Below, one piece after another: positions 11,647 to 21,899 of a DNA stretch of 64,000 bases. The notes under the pieces are model-generated. The model did not search any database, was not told where the DNA came from, and saw nothing but the letters and a program-made list of their open reading frames with translations. Source of the DNA: Cryptomeria japonica (taxonomy: Eukaryota > Streptophyta > Pinopsida > Cupressales > Cupressaceae); assembly GCF_030272615.1 (NCBI RefSeq), contig NC_081410.1, positions 120,528,640-120,592,639 of the forward strand, given 5' to 3'. Numbering within the stretch: position 1 is the first letter of the stretch; each line of letters starts with the position of its first letter. Position numbers and translations under genes: made by a program.

Positions 11647-12067
11647 TGTTGAAATGTGGTGAATGATTAGCAAAGTACTGTACACTCAGCATGTATCCTC
11701 TCTGGGGCTAGGTCGGGCCCTGGGCAAGGGTTTTGGGGCGGAAGCCCCCGAGAAAAAAAATTTGGGTATTTTTTTGATGAAAACCGACATTGTAATAAAA
11801 ACCCTAAAAAGGCCGACTTTATTTTTGCCCTAAAAACGCATGTTATAAGCGGCTAGGATGCTTAAGGCATTGTAAGGTTGATGTACTATTTTTGCTGGAT
11901 AATAAGAAAGATTGGACGGTTGTGTATGGTGGACGTAACCCATTCTGGGTGAACCACGTTAAATCTCTGTGTTATCTGTGTCTTGTTTTATTTCTTTATC
12001 TTTTGTATTTAAATCTACATATAATTGTTAGTTCATATTTGCTTTGGATCTGCTTGAAACCCTAACA
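11647..12067 (+). repeat. 5' LTR of Copia-1 (421 bp)
   Basis: It starts TGTTGAAATG, ends AACCCTAACA, and is followed after two bases by the primer binding site. It differs from the 3' LTR at a few dozen positions, mostly transitions, so the insertion is not recent. It holds the inverted repeat GGGGC-GGAA-GCCCC. Confidence 0.95.
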
Positions 12068-12069
12068 AT

Positions 12070-12085
12070 TGGTATCAGAGCGAGG
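12070..12085 (+). promoter_or_regulatory. Primer binding site of Copia-1 (initiator Met tRNA)
   Basis: TGGTATCAGAGCGAGG lies two bases after the 5' LTR and matches the standard plant initiator-Met primer binding site. Confidence 0.93.
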
Positions 12086-12127
12086 TTTTTTGTAAATTGG
12101 CAGGACTTTCAGATTTGAGTGGGAGCA

Positions 12128-13249
12128 ATGGAGGATTCCAAATTCAAGGTCGAAAAGTTTAACGGTTAGAATTATCAGTTATGAAAAATGCAGATGGAGG
12201 ATTACCTGTATCAGAAGGATTTGTGGCAGCAATTAGAAGGAAAGGCAAAGAAAGCAACCACAATGTCAGATGAAGAGTGGGACATTTTAGATAGAAAGGC
12301 ACTGGGATCCATTCAATTGTGCCTTGCGCCATTTATAGCATTCAATATAACAAAAGCAAAAATGGTTGTAGATTTGATGGCAACATTGGCTAAGCTGTAT
12401 GAGAAACCTTCGACTTCGAATAAGGTATTTCTTATGAAGTGTTTGTTTAATTTGAAAATGAGTGAGGGAGGATCTATAGCGGAGCACTTAAATGAATTTA
12501 ATACAATTACCAGTCAATTGTCTTCGGTAAAAATTACCTTTGCAGAAGAGGTTAGGGCTCTCTTGATTTTATGTTCTTTACCAGAAAGCTGGAATAGCTT
12601 GGTTATGGTTGTAAGTAACTCTATCTCTGGTAAAAATACTTTGGTATTTGATGATATTGTTGGTGTTTTCCTAAGCGAGGAAATGCGAAGGAAAAGCATA
12701 GGTGAGACTCCAACATCATCGGGTAGTGTTTTGAATGTGGAGAACAGAGGAAGATCAAAGGAAAGAGGAAAAGGCCCTGGGAATGAGAAGTCACGAGGGA
12801 AGTCAAAGAAAGGACACTCTCAATCTAGAGGAAAGATAAAGATCAAGTTGCAGAATGGTAATGACTGGTTTCTGCAGGAGGTAAGACATGTTCCTAATTT
12901 AAGAAGAAATTTAATTTCTGCAAGGCAACTAGGTAGTGAAGGTTGCATAGTTACCTTCTCAGACAGTATGTGGAAGGACACTAAAGAATCATTAGTAGTA
13001 GCTAAAGGTGCAAAGGTAGGCACATTATATCTGTGTACTGGTAACACTTACTCTACCTTAGCTGCTATAGATAAAGTTATTGCAGGGACAACAACAATAG
13101 ATGTTGCAAGAATAGATTCGATAATGTGGCACCATAGGCTTGGGCACATGAGTGAGAAAGGAATGAAAACCCTTCACTCCAAAAATCTATTGCCAAGACT
13201 AAAGAAGATTGATTTAGAGCTCTATGAAAACTGTGTTTATGGTAAATAG
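12128..13249 (+). pseudogene. Copia-1 gag fused to gag-pre-integrase block, with internal deletion
   Basis: The likely start is ATG at 12128 (MEDSKFKVEKFNG), soon hit by TAG (12167) and TGA (12182); the frame is then open from 12188 to 13247. Residues after 12188 form a UBN2-type copia gag (LMATLAKLYEKPSTSNKVFL). The Arg/Lys/Gly-rich stretch at about 12720-12835 runs straight into IKLQNGNDWFLQEVRHVPNL, a late protease segment. The CCHC knuckle and the DSG/DTG protease site that normally lie between are absent, which indicates a deletion near 12835. The gag-pre-integrase motif WHHRLGHMSEKGMK follows. TAG at 13247-13249 sits where the frame should go on. Confidence 0.88.
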
Positions 13250-15755
13250 AAAAGAGTCAGATTTCTCAAGGTTGGGAAAGAAAAGAAGAGTGAGAAGTTA
13301 GAGCTTGTACATTCAGATGTATGGGGATCGGCTCAGGTATCATCTCTTGGTGGCTCTTGTTATTATGTTAATTTTATTGATGACTCAGCCAGAAAAACAT
13401 GGGTATATTTCCTAAAATAAAAACCAGATGTTTTTGAAACTTTTAAGAAATGGAAAGCTTTGGTTGAGAAGAGACAGGGAAAAAGTTGAAGTGTCTCAGA
13501 TCGGATAATGGAGGTGAGTATTGCAGCAAAGCATTTGAAGATTACTGCTCCTTAAATGGGATTCGAAAGAAGAAGACAGTTCCAAGAACTCCACAGGAAA
13601 ATGGTGTGTCAGAGAGAATGAATAGGACTATCATGGAACACGCGAGGAGCATGAGATTGCATGCTGGATTGCCCTTACATTTTTGGGCAGATGTTGTACA
13701 TATTGTTGTCTATTTGATAAATAGAGGACCTTCACCCCTTTGGATGGTGGTATTCCAGAGGAGGCATGGACATGTAAAAAGGGAAATTATTCTTTTCTAA
13801 AAACTTTTGGTTGTGAAGCTTTTGTCCATGTTGATAAAGAAAACAGAACCAAGCTTGATGCTAAATCTCAGAAATGTACCTTCATTGGATATGGGATAGA
13901 TGAATATGGCTATCAATTATGGGATTTTGAAAATAAGAAAATAGTTAGAAGTAGAGATGTTATATTCAATGAGAAGGTTATGTATAAAGAACAGATGCAG
14001 GAAAAGAAGCATGAATAGGACAAACAAGAATATGTGGTGTTGGATGAGATTCCTGAAAATGAAATGTCACAGGTACCTGATGCTCAGCAACAACAGATTG
14101 TCCCACAAACTCCTGCAAGTGTTAGATGTTCTACGAGGACAAGTAGACCCCTTGAAAGATTTTCTCCTTCTTTGTATTCTATTTTATTAACGGATTATGG
14201 TGAACCAGAAGAATATGAAGAAGCAATGCAGGTAGATGCCAAACAACAGTGGGAGCTAGGCATGAAAGAGGAGATGGACTCCTTGATGAAAAATAAGACT
14301 TGGGACTTAGTCCCTTTACCTGCAGAAAAAAGAGCCTTTCCTAACAAATGGGTTTATTGGCTGAAGAAGGAGGAAGGAGGTCAGAAAAGATATAAGGCCA
14401 GACTTGTGGTAAAAGGTTTTGTACAGAAAAAGGGTATAGATTATGATGAAATATTTTCTCCAGTTGTAAAAATGACTTCAATTAGAACTGTACTTAGTCT
14501 TGTGGCTGCAGATGATTTACATCTTGAACAATTAGATGTCAAAATAGCTTTTCTTCATGGAGATTTGGAGGAGGAAATTTACATGTTGCAACCACAGGGA
14601 TATGAGGTCAAAGGTAAGGAGAACTAGGTGTGCAGATTGAAGAAAAGTTTGTATGGCCTAAAGCAAGCACCCCGACAATGGTATTTAAAATTTGATAGTT
14701 TCATGGCTGAACATGGTTATCATAGATGTCATTCTGATCATTGTGTATATTTTAAGAGATTGGATAATGACAGTTATATTATCATGTTGCTTTATGTTGA
14801 TGACATGCTTGTTGTTGGGTCTAACATGCAATATATAAATGATCTTAAATAGAAATTAGCTAGGTCATTTGCTATGAAGGATTTGATTGTAGCTAAGCAA
14901 ATTCTCGGTATGAGGATTACACGGGACAGGAAAAATAGAACCTTGAATTTATCCCAAAGTGAGTATATAAAGAAGGTGTTGAAAAGATTTAACATGCAGG
15001 ATGCAAAAGCAGTTAGTACACCTTTGGCTAGTCATTTCAAATTGACTAAGGAGATGTGCCCAAAGGCACAGGAAGAGGTTAATAAAATGTCTAACATCCC
15101 GTATTCATCAGCTGTTGGCAGTCTGATGTATGCAATGGTATGCACAAGGCCAGATATTGCACATGCAGTGGGAGTTGTGAGCAAGTTTATGAGTAATCTG
15201 GGTATGGAACATTGGAATGCTGTGAAATGGATTCTTCGGTATTTGAAAGGAACTACCACGAAGGCATTATGTTTCAAAAGATATAATGCTTCTCTAAGTG
15301 GATTTGTTGACTCTGATTTGGCAAGTGATATTGATTCATGGAGGAGTACTACAGGGTATGCTTTTACTATAGGAGGAACTGCAGTCAATTGGATTTCTAG
15401 GCTGCAAAAGGTTGTTGCACTTTCAACCACTGAAGCTGAGTATGTTGCTGCTATAGAAGCTAGCAAGGAGATGATTTGGTTGCAATGTTTTCTGGAAGAC
15501 TTGGGTCAGACACAAGAGGATAGCCCATTGTATACTGATAGCCAGAGTGCCATTCATCTTGTGAAGAACTCTGTTTTTCATTCAAGGACAAAGCACATTC
15601 AACTCAGGTACCACTTCATCCGAACTATTTTGGAGGAGGGTCAGTTACGGCTTGAGAAGATTCACACAAGTGAGAATCCTATCGATATGTTCACGAAGGC
15701 AGTTCCACAAGAGAAGCTGATTTCTTCATCAGTTTCTATTGGTCTTCTTGATTGA
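13250..15755 (+). pseudogene. Copia-1 integrase, reverse transcriptase and RNase H
   Basis: After TAG 13247 the frame gives integrase ([15 protein letters not shown], then RSDNGGEYCSKAFEDYC and ENGVSERMNRTI, keeping the D,D35E-type residues). TAA at 13418 and frameshifts near 13480 and 13740-13800 break it. From 13740 to 15755 one frame holds RT ([49 protein letters not shown] with an intact YVDD) and RNase H (STTEAEYVAA, DSQSAIHLVKNSVFHSRTKH). TAG codons at 14016, 14625 and 14850 interrupt it without shifting the frame. It ends in TGA at 15753-15755. Confidence 0.95.
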
Positions 15756-15891
15756 TAATTGTGGAATTTATACCAGTCGAGTCCTAGTATTTTATCCAGC
15801 AGATGCTGCATGTACAATGGTGTCGTGTATTATTAGTCTCCAAGTGGGAGATTGTTCGGTGTGGAGCCTGATTAGTCTCCAAGTGGGACAT

Positions 15892-16318
15892 TGTTGAAAT
15901 GTGGTGACTAATCAGCAAAGTACTGTACACCCAACACGTATCCTCGCCAGGGTCCGGGGCCGGGTCGGGCCCCAGGCAAGGGTTCGGGGGCAGCAGCCCC
16001 CGAGAAAATTTTTTTGGGTTTTTTTTGATGAATACCGACATTGTAATAAAAACCCTAAAAAGGCTGACTTTATTTTTGCCCTAAAAACGCATGTTATAAG
16101 CGGCTGGGATGCTTAAAGCATTGTAAGGTTGATGTACTATTTTTGCTGGATAATAAGAAAGATTGGACGACTGTGTATGGTGGACGTAACCCATTCTGGG
16201 TGAGCCACGTTAAATCTCTGTGTTATCTGTGTCCTGTTTTATTTCTTTATCTTTTGTATTTAAATCTGCATATAATTGTTAGTTCATATTTGCTTCGGAT
16301 CTGCTTGAAACCCTAACA
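15892..16318 (+). repeat. 3' LTR of Copia-1 (427 bp)
   Basis: It has the same ends as the 5' LTR. Its inverted repeat reads GGGGGC-AGCA-GCCCCC: the stem is kept while the loop has changed. Just upstream the purine-rich AAGTGGGA word before TTGTT occurs twice (about 15842 and 15880), so the polypurine tract and LTR start are partly duplicated. Confidence 0.95.
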
Positions 16319-16460
16319 CTTTAAGAACTGAAATGTAGTAATTGGGAATAGCAGACAAGACTGCTTTTATTAGGAGTTGTCTACCTGATAAAGACAACCA
16401 ACGGGCCTTCCATGTGGAGATGGCATTCTTAACTCTATCAATAATAGTTTTCCAATAAGA

Positions 16461-17545
16461 TCACTTATTAGCACCAACAAAAAAAGGAATGCCTAAGTAT
16501 CTAGAAGGAATGCATTCTTGTGAGAAACCGAAAGTGTCAACAATTTTCCTTGTGACAACATCATTTGTGTTAAAAACATAGGTCTTTGATTTCTGAGCAT
16601 TAATTATTTGTCCTGAGGCTACCATGTAAAGATCCAAAGTTTGCTTAATCCGTTTTGCCTCCTGAACATTTGACTTACCAAATAAAAGTGTGTCATCAGC
16701 AAATAAAGAGTATGTAACTGAGACATATGTTCCTTTAATATGAGCTCCCATCCAAAGCCCTTGATCATGTTTAGACTTAATAATTCTGCTAAAAGGTTCC
16801 GCCATGATTATAAATAAAGACAGGGATAAAGGATCTCCTTGTCTCACACCTTGTGAGGCAACAAAAAAGCCAGCATGAGCACCATTAATTAATATTGAAA
16901 AATGATCTCCTGAGACACAGGTCCTAATCCATTTACACCATTTCTCAGCAAAGCAAAATTTGCACAAGACTTTAAACAGAAAACACCAATTAACTTTGTC
17001 GTAAGCTTTTATCATATCCAATTTCACTACAAACGAAGAAGCATTGTTGGAATGGATAGAATGCAACACTTCATGAGCCACCAATGCACCTTTCATAGTC
17101 TCTTTCCCTGGCACAAAACCACCATGTTCAGGAGATATGATTTTAATGATCAATTTATGCAGTCTCAAATAAATGGCTTTGGTAAGAATCTTATATATTA
17201 TATTGCACAATGAAATGGGCCTAAAATCTGTAAAAAATTTAGGCTCCTTAATCTTGGGAATAATTATCAATGTTAGTGGCATTGAAGTCTCTAAGAAAGG
17301 ATGAACTCTTTCTTGATTCCTTCAACACTGCCAACAACTTAGAACCCAAAACATCCCAACATTTTGGAAAAAAAAAGAGCAATAAACCCATCTGGAGTCG
17401 AAGCCTTATTAGGAGGGAAATAAAATACTACTTTATGAATCTCTTCAATTTTGAAAGGAGCCAATTATTGTTGATTATCAAGGGGATAAACAATATGGGG
17501 GATAGCATCCATTATCTCATGTTCTTGAATATCAAGTGGAAGAGC
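16461..17545 (-). pseudogene. LINE-A ORF2 reverse transcriptase core
   Basis: The minus strand at 17545-17283 has the N-terminal RT segment with ASTPDGFIALFF (usually APGPDGF). The frame 17282-16461 has the core: LTLIIIPKIKEPKFFTDFRP, ISLCNIIYKILTKAIYLRL, EHGGFVPGKETMKGAL, KLDMIKAYDKVNW, QGVRQGDPLSLSLFI and SLFADDTLLFGKSN. The FADD active site is intact. The two parts are in different frames, with the shift near an A9/T9 run at about 17369-17378. The 3' end of RT is cut by the Copia-1 insertion and resumes at 11578. Confidence 0.93.
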
Positions 17546-17575
17546 TGAAGAAGTAGGGGTTGTTGGATTAAAGCT

Positions 17576-18873
17576 ATGGAAGAAGAATTAGGACAAATTG
17601 AGAAAAATAATACTTGGACATTAGTTCCCCGGCCTAAAGATAAAAATGTAATTGGAATCAAATGGATATTAAATGTGCATTTTTGAATGGAGATCTTGAA
17701 GAGGAAGTATGTATTGAACAACCTGATGGATTTTCTTTGACAAATGACAATGATATGGTTTGCAGGTTAAGAAAAGCTTTGTATGGATTGAAACAAGCCC
17801 CAAGAGCTTGGTATGCAAGGTTGGATAAGTATCTTTTAAAGATTGGTTTTACTAAAGGAAATGTAGACATCAATTTATATTACAAAATAACTAATGATGA
17901 CATCTTGATTATAGAAGTATTTGTTGATGATATAATCTTTGAAGGAGAAGATGGATTATGTAAGGAATTTTCTATTAAAATGCAGCAAGAATTTGAAATG
18001 TCTATGATTGGAGAAATAAAATTCTTTTTAGGATTGAAGATTTCACAGACTGATAAAGGTATATTTTTTAGTCAATCCAAGTACTTGAAAGAATTACTAA
18101 AGAAATTTGGGATGGAGAACTCTAAACCAGTAAGCACACCTATGACTACAAATGACAAATTATCTCAAAGGGATGAATCTACACCTGTTAATCCAACCAG
18201 ATACAAATCTATGATAGGAGGTTTACTGTATTTGACACAAACTAGGCCTGATATTATGAATGAAGTATGTATTGTCTCTAGATTTCAAAGTAATCCTAGG
18301 GAAAATCATGAATTAGCAGTAAAAAAGATTTTATGATACTTACAAGGTACTGCAAATCTTGGATTATGGTATCCTAAAGATGAAAATTTTGATCTATGTG
18401 CATACACAGATGCAAATTGGGCAGGAGATGTGGATGATAGAAAAAGCACCACTGGAGGAGCATTCTTTCTTGGAAAGAGATTAGTTTCTTCATTGAGTAA
18501 GAAACAGAGTTGTACATCTTTATCAACAGCAGAATCAGAATATGTTGCAGCAGCAACTAACTGTACACAAGTACTATGGCTTAAGCAAATGTTGAAAGAC
18601 ATAAAGGTAAAATGCAAAGAACCTATTACTATATATTATGATAACAGTCTAGCAATTGATATATCTAAGAATCCGGTATTACATTCTAAAACAAAACATG
18701 TTTCTATCAAACTGAATTTTCTAAGGGAAAAAGTTGAAGAAAAGGAGATAAAACTGGTTTATGTGAATACTAAAGAACAGCTTGCAGATATTTTCACAAA
18801 ACCTTTGCCTAAGGAGACTTTTGAATATCTCAGAGATCAGCTTGGATTCATACCACCACCGGTAGAGACTTAG
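17576..18873 (+). pseudogene. Copia-2 reverse transcriptase and RNase H, internally deleted
   Basis: It begins within RT (AMEEELGQIEKNNTWTLV). Near 17660 the frame passes abruptly from VIGIKW to MDIKCAFLNGDLEEEV; about 60 residues usually found between these motifs are missing, and the junction has a short ATCAAATGGATAT-like microhomology. RT continues with YGLKQAPRAWYARLDKYL and VFVDDIIFEG (FVDD). A TGA at 18334-18336 (likely CGA to TGA) precedes YLQGT. RNase H follows (STAESEYVAAATNC, YYDNSLAIDISKN, TKEQLADIFTKPLPKE) and ends at 18873. The product is inactive. Confidence 0.92.
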
Positions 18874-18950
18874 ATAGTTGATGATTGTCATCAACCGGCA
18901 GAATTGAAAGACAAATCTTTTACTCCCGTCTTTGATGAGGAAGCTACTTC

Positions 18951-19234
18951 TCAGGGGGAGTAGTTGGTATATTGAATTGATTGGTATTTTGTATATGAAC
19001 TTGATTTTTGTAACTTTGGCATTTGATGTCAAAGGGGGAGAGATATCTGTGGAAAAAAACATTATCTTTTGAGGAGAGATTGGTATTGAAAATAAATCTT
19101 TGGATGAACACATGTTGCTCCCAGGGGGAGAAATTGTTTAGAGGAGATTGTTGGTTTTTGGTATTTGGCATTTCTGTTTTGACACTTTGATGGTTTTTCC
19201 ATCTTGTGTTGCCATCAATGCCAAAGGGGGAGAT
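18951..19234 (+). repeat. Repeated polypurine tracts upstream of the Copia-2 3' LTR
   Basis: The word AGGGGGAG occurs at about 18953, 19033, 19123 and 19225. The last, CCAAAGGGGGAGATTGTTGG, directly precedes the LTR. Two others are followed within 25 bases by TTGGTAT or TTGTTGGTTTTTGG, close to the LTR start, so PPT plus LTR start has been multiplied. Multiple PPTs are known in SIRE-type copia elements. Confidence 0.75.
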
Positions 19235-20303
19235 TGTTGGTATTTTGGTATGGTTTTGTCATTGATGTCAACACCTACTGGAACACTAGCACTTTGGAGA
19301 TCCAACAACATTCACCGGCAAGCAAGTAACTATTGCACGGTTACTGGTATATGGTTCACCGGTAGGATATAATGTTCACCAGCACTTGGAATGATATGGA
19401 AGACACTTGGTAATGTCGAAGACATCGTGTGGACACTTTGTTTTGAAGAATTAATCATTGGTATATTCATATTTGCATATTTGCTTTTACCGGCAAATAG
19501 GTCCAGGGTTATCTATGGTTACACCGGCAAGCATATCTTTTTCAGATTAGCATGGCATGCTATGGAGATGATTTATTATTGTTGTAAATGCATTAAGCTG
19601 ACATGTTCAATAGGTTATTGCATCAGATATTATATTATTTGTAAAATGTTTTTATTGTAATATCTTGTAGAGCCGACCTACTAAAATTGGTCTTAGGGTA
19701 TGGTATAAATGTAAGATCTTATTTGTAAGATCGAATGTGGAATGCGAAAAAGAATTGTGAGAAGGTATATGCGAGATTAAGCAGAGGTATACACGAAGAC
19801 ATCATTTGAAGGTGAAGCTAGGTTTTTGTAGAAGCATATCAGCATTACATCGGTATTGAATCCAACATATGAAGATGTTATTTTGTACAGTACATTCTTA
19901 TTGGATTTAACCATCCAACTGTAGTCAGTGTGACTCCCATTTTGTGATTGAGCAGTGAGCTCTAATCTGTTGGCCTTAGGCATGTGCATACCCCATTTAT
20001 GTACACTTACTATCTGCAGTAGTATCATCTGATTGTGGGTAAGGTTTCCCACCGTGCTTTTTCCCCTTACAGGGTTTCCACGTACAAATATTGGTGTTAT
20101 GTGTTGTGGATGACTTTATGTTTATGTTGCATGCATTAATCTTTACCGGCATAGCAATTTATTGTTAACACTGTCTATCGGCATACTTAACTAGTTTACC
20201 GGTATTAAGCATTAAGTTGGTTAAATGGTTTTGGTTTGAATTTATTAGACAACTGATTCACCCTCCCCCCCCCCCCCCTCTCAGTTGTCTCCGGGACCTA
20301 ACA
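19235..20303 (+). repeat. 3' LTR of Copia-2 (about 1.07 kb)
   Basis: It starts TGTTGGTATTTTGG after the polypurine tract and ends GGGACCTAACA. It has several ACCGG/CCGGT words and a C14 run (20265-20278) near the end. Blocks around 19948-19995 and 20041-20100 are clearly shared with the minus-strand LTR at 59227-60239, so both belong to one lineage. Confidence 0.85.
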
Positions 20304-21599
20304 GGGGCAAGTAAGTTCTTAAAGTAACTTACTCCTTCATCCTGAATTTCTTGTGCACCTTGAAGTATTTTACCTGAGGAAGCTTCCTTAATGGAAAAAA
20401 TAGTATTGGCTGCTCTCTTTTGTTTAGCTGACATATGAATTTTTTTTGTGTTTTTATCTCCTTCTCTTAACCATAGCTCACGAGATTTCTGTCTCCAGTA
20501 TTCCTCCTCTCTCTTACATATTTCTTCCCATTCCTCTTGAAATTTTTTTTGCTTAACGAACAAATCTGAATCTAGCCCTTTAGAGATGATCTACTCATTA
20601 ATCTGTTGTAACTAATTTTCAACAAAATATTTTTGAGCAAATATGTTTTTTAAGACTTCCTTATTCCATAATTTAATTTGAGCTTTAACATGCTGCATTT
20701 TTTTATGAAACTTAAACATTTTGGTGCCCAACACTTAAGGATTTTTTTATGAAACTTAAACATTTTGATGCCCAACACTTAAGGAGCACTTACCCACCAC
20801 TATCTAAGCAAGGAATGAAAGTGAGCCTAATGAAACCACATCCTTTCAAACTTGAAAGAAGGTCTATGGTTATATTTTGGCAAGGCTACCGCTTTATCAA
20901 TGCTCAATAGGATGGGGAAATGGTATGAGCCTGATAAAGCTAGAATATGAGATTGCAGTGAATAGTTTTGAGCCCTCCACTCATGTGAAAAGAGGAATCT
21001 ATCTAGTCTTTCCGCAATTTGTAAGAAGAAAGCCCTCCTATTAGTCCATGTAAAAAAACCATTTTGCAGAAGAATATCAAACAAGTCATTATCATTTATA
21101 AATCTTTAAAATCTTCAATAGTCCTAATAGGGGGGCAAATAACACCTTTCTTCTCCTCTAGTGAAGTAATTGCGTTAAAATCCCCCCCAAAAAAAAAAAA
21201 TTACATTTTGCCCTACAACTTGTTGAATGATGAAAGTGAGTAAGGACCATAATTTTTTTTTATCTTGAGTAGATGTTGGGCCATAAACATTTATCAAATT
21301 GAAGCACATATCAAAGTGCTTTATACTAATAAGCTGCCAACTAGTTCCTTGCTTATTAAGTTGTGCAACTACCGATTTTGGATTCCAAAGCACAGCAAGA
21401 CCTCTTGAAGCTCCTATACTTTGGTTGTGGGTTGATTTCAAATTTGACCATTTAGCTACTGATTCTGAAAAACCTCATCTGACATTTTGGTTTCTTGGTG
21501 CAAAACTACATCTGCCTGAGAAGAATCAAGTTGTTCCTTGATTCTCTTCCTTTTGTCAGAGGCATTTATGCCCCTGATATTCCAAGACAAAACTTTCAT
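20304..21599 (-). pseudogene. LINE-A ORF2 endonuclease domain and linker to RT
   Basis: ORF2 starts at ATG 21599 (MKVLSWNIRGINASDKRKR, the usual SWN(I/V)RG start of LINE endonucleases, with HQETKMSDE next). It continues at 21441-21175 (ASRGLAVLWNPKSVV, LINVYGP) and 21084-20827 (FTWTNRRAFF, IAERLDRFLF, and GSYHFPI where SDH is usual, so the catalytic Asp is changed to Tyr). The stretch 20563-20304 has the linker to RT (EEYWRQKSRELWLREGDKN). Stops and shifts separate these parts. The enzyme would nick the target DNA strand. Confidence 0.9.
20697..20786. repeat. 45-bp tandem duplication inside the LINE-A ORF2 linker
   Basis: A unit containing ATGAAACTTAAACATTTTG and CCCAACACTTAAGGA occurs twice in direct succession (period 45, one mismatch). 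A 45-bp period keeps the reading frame, so this may have arisen before or after the element died. Confidence 0.85.
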
Positions 21600-21899
21600 A
21601 TATGTTGAGGAGAACTACACTTAGTCCTCCTCATAACTCTCTTTGTAGCTGAGAATTTCTGGTCAATGGTAGATTGGACACCAGCCTCAATTTCCTCTTT
21701 GGCTTTAACAAATTTTGACTTTCTCCCTCTTTTTTTAGGAGTTCTCAAATCTTATTTGTTTAAAGTAGGAGTTTGGGAGATGGATAAGGTTTGAGAATTT
21801 TAAAAGCTTCCCTTAAGTTGTTCCACTTCCAAGGACGAATTTCAAGGGGCAAAAACTACCTGTTCTTCCTCTAATAGAACCTCTTTTCGATCTATTTTT

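Larger units (their letters stand above)
11647..16318 (+). mobile_element. Copia-1: complete-ended Ty1/copia element (Tork-like) inserted in LINE-A
   Basis: Two related LTRs (11647-12067 and 15892-16318) start TGTTGAAATG and end CCCTAACA. They flank gag and pol in Ty1/copia order (integrase before RT). A short target-site match (CTTTTA before, CTTTA after) interrupts LINE-A ORF2 cleanly. The C-terminus (HTSENPIDMFTKAV) and gag-pre-integrase block (WHHRLGHMSEKGMK) resemble Tork/Tnt1 types. The element is defective: premature stops, two frameshifts, and no visible zinc knuckle or protease active site. Confidence 0.95.
17561..20303 (+). mobile_element. Copia-2: SIRE-like Ty1/copia remnant inserted in LINE-A, 5' side deleted
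   Basis: The left end reads TGTTGGAT at 17561, matching the first six bases of the 3' LTR (TGTTGG at 19235), and then jumps straight into RT sequence. The 5' LTR body, gag, protease and integrase are therefore missing. The right end is CCTAACA at 20303. Flanks share GGGG (GGGGT before, GGGGC after), and LINE-A sequence resumes on both sides. The RT/RNase H and the repeated purine tracts before the 3' LTR are of SIRE/Maximus style. Confidence 0.85.

Noticed and set aside
15784-16116. Frames across the Copia-1 3' LTR
   Set aside because: They are Pro/Gly/Arg-rich translations of the GC-rich LTR segment on both strands and have no separate support.
20261-20280. C14 run as a sequencing artefact or telomere-like tract
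   Set aside because: It sits at the conserved C-rich spot near the LTR end, also seen as C7 in the relative at 59250, so it is a natural LTR feature.
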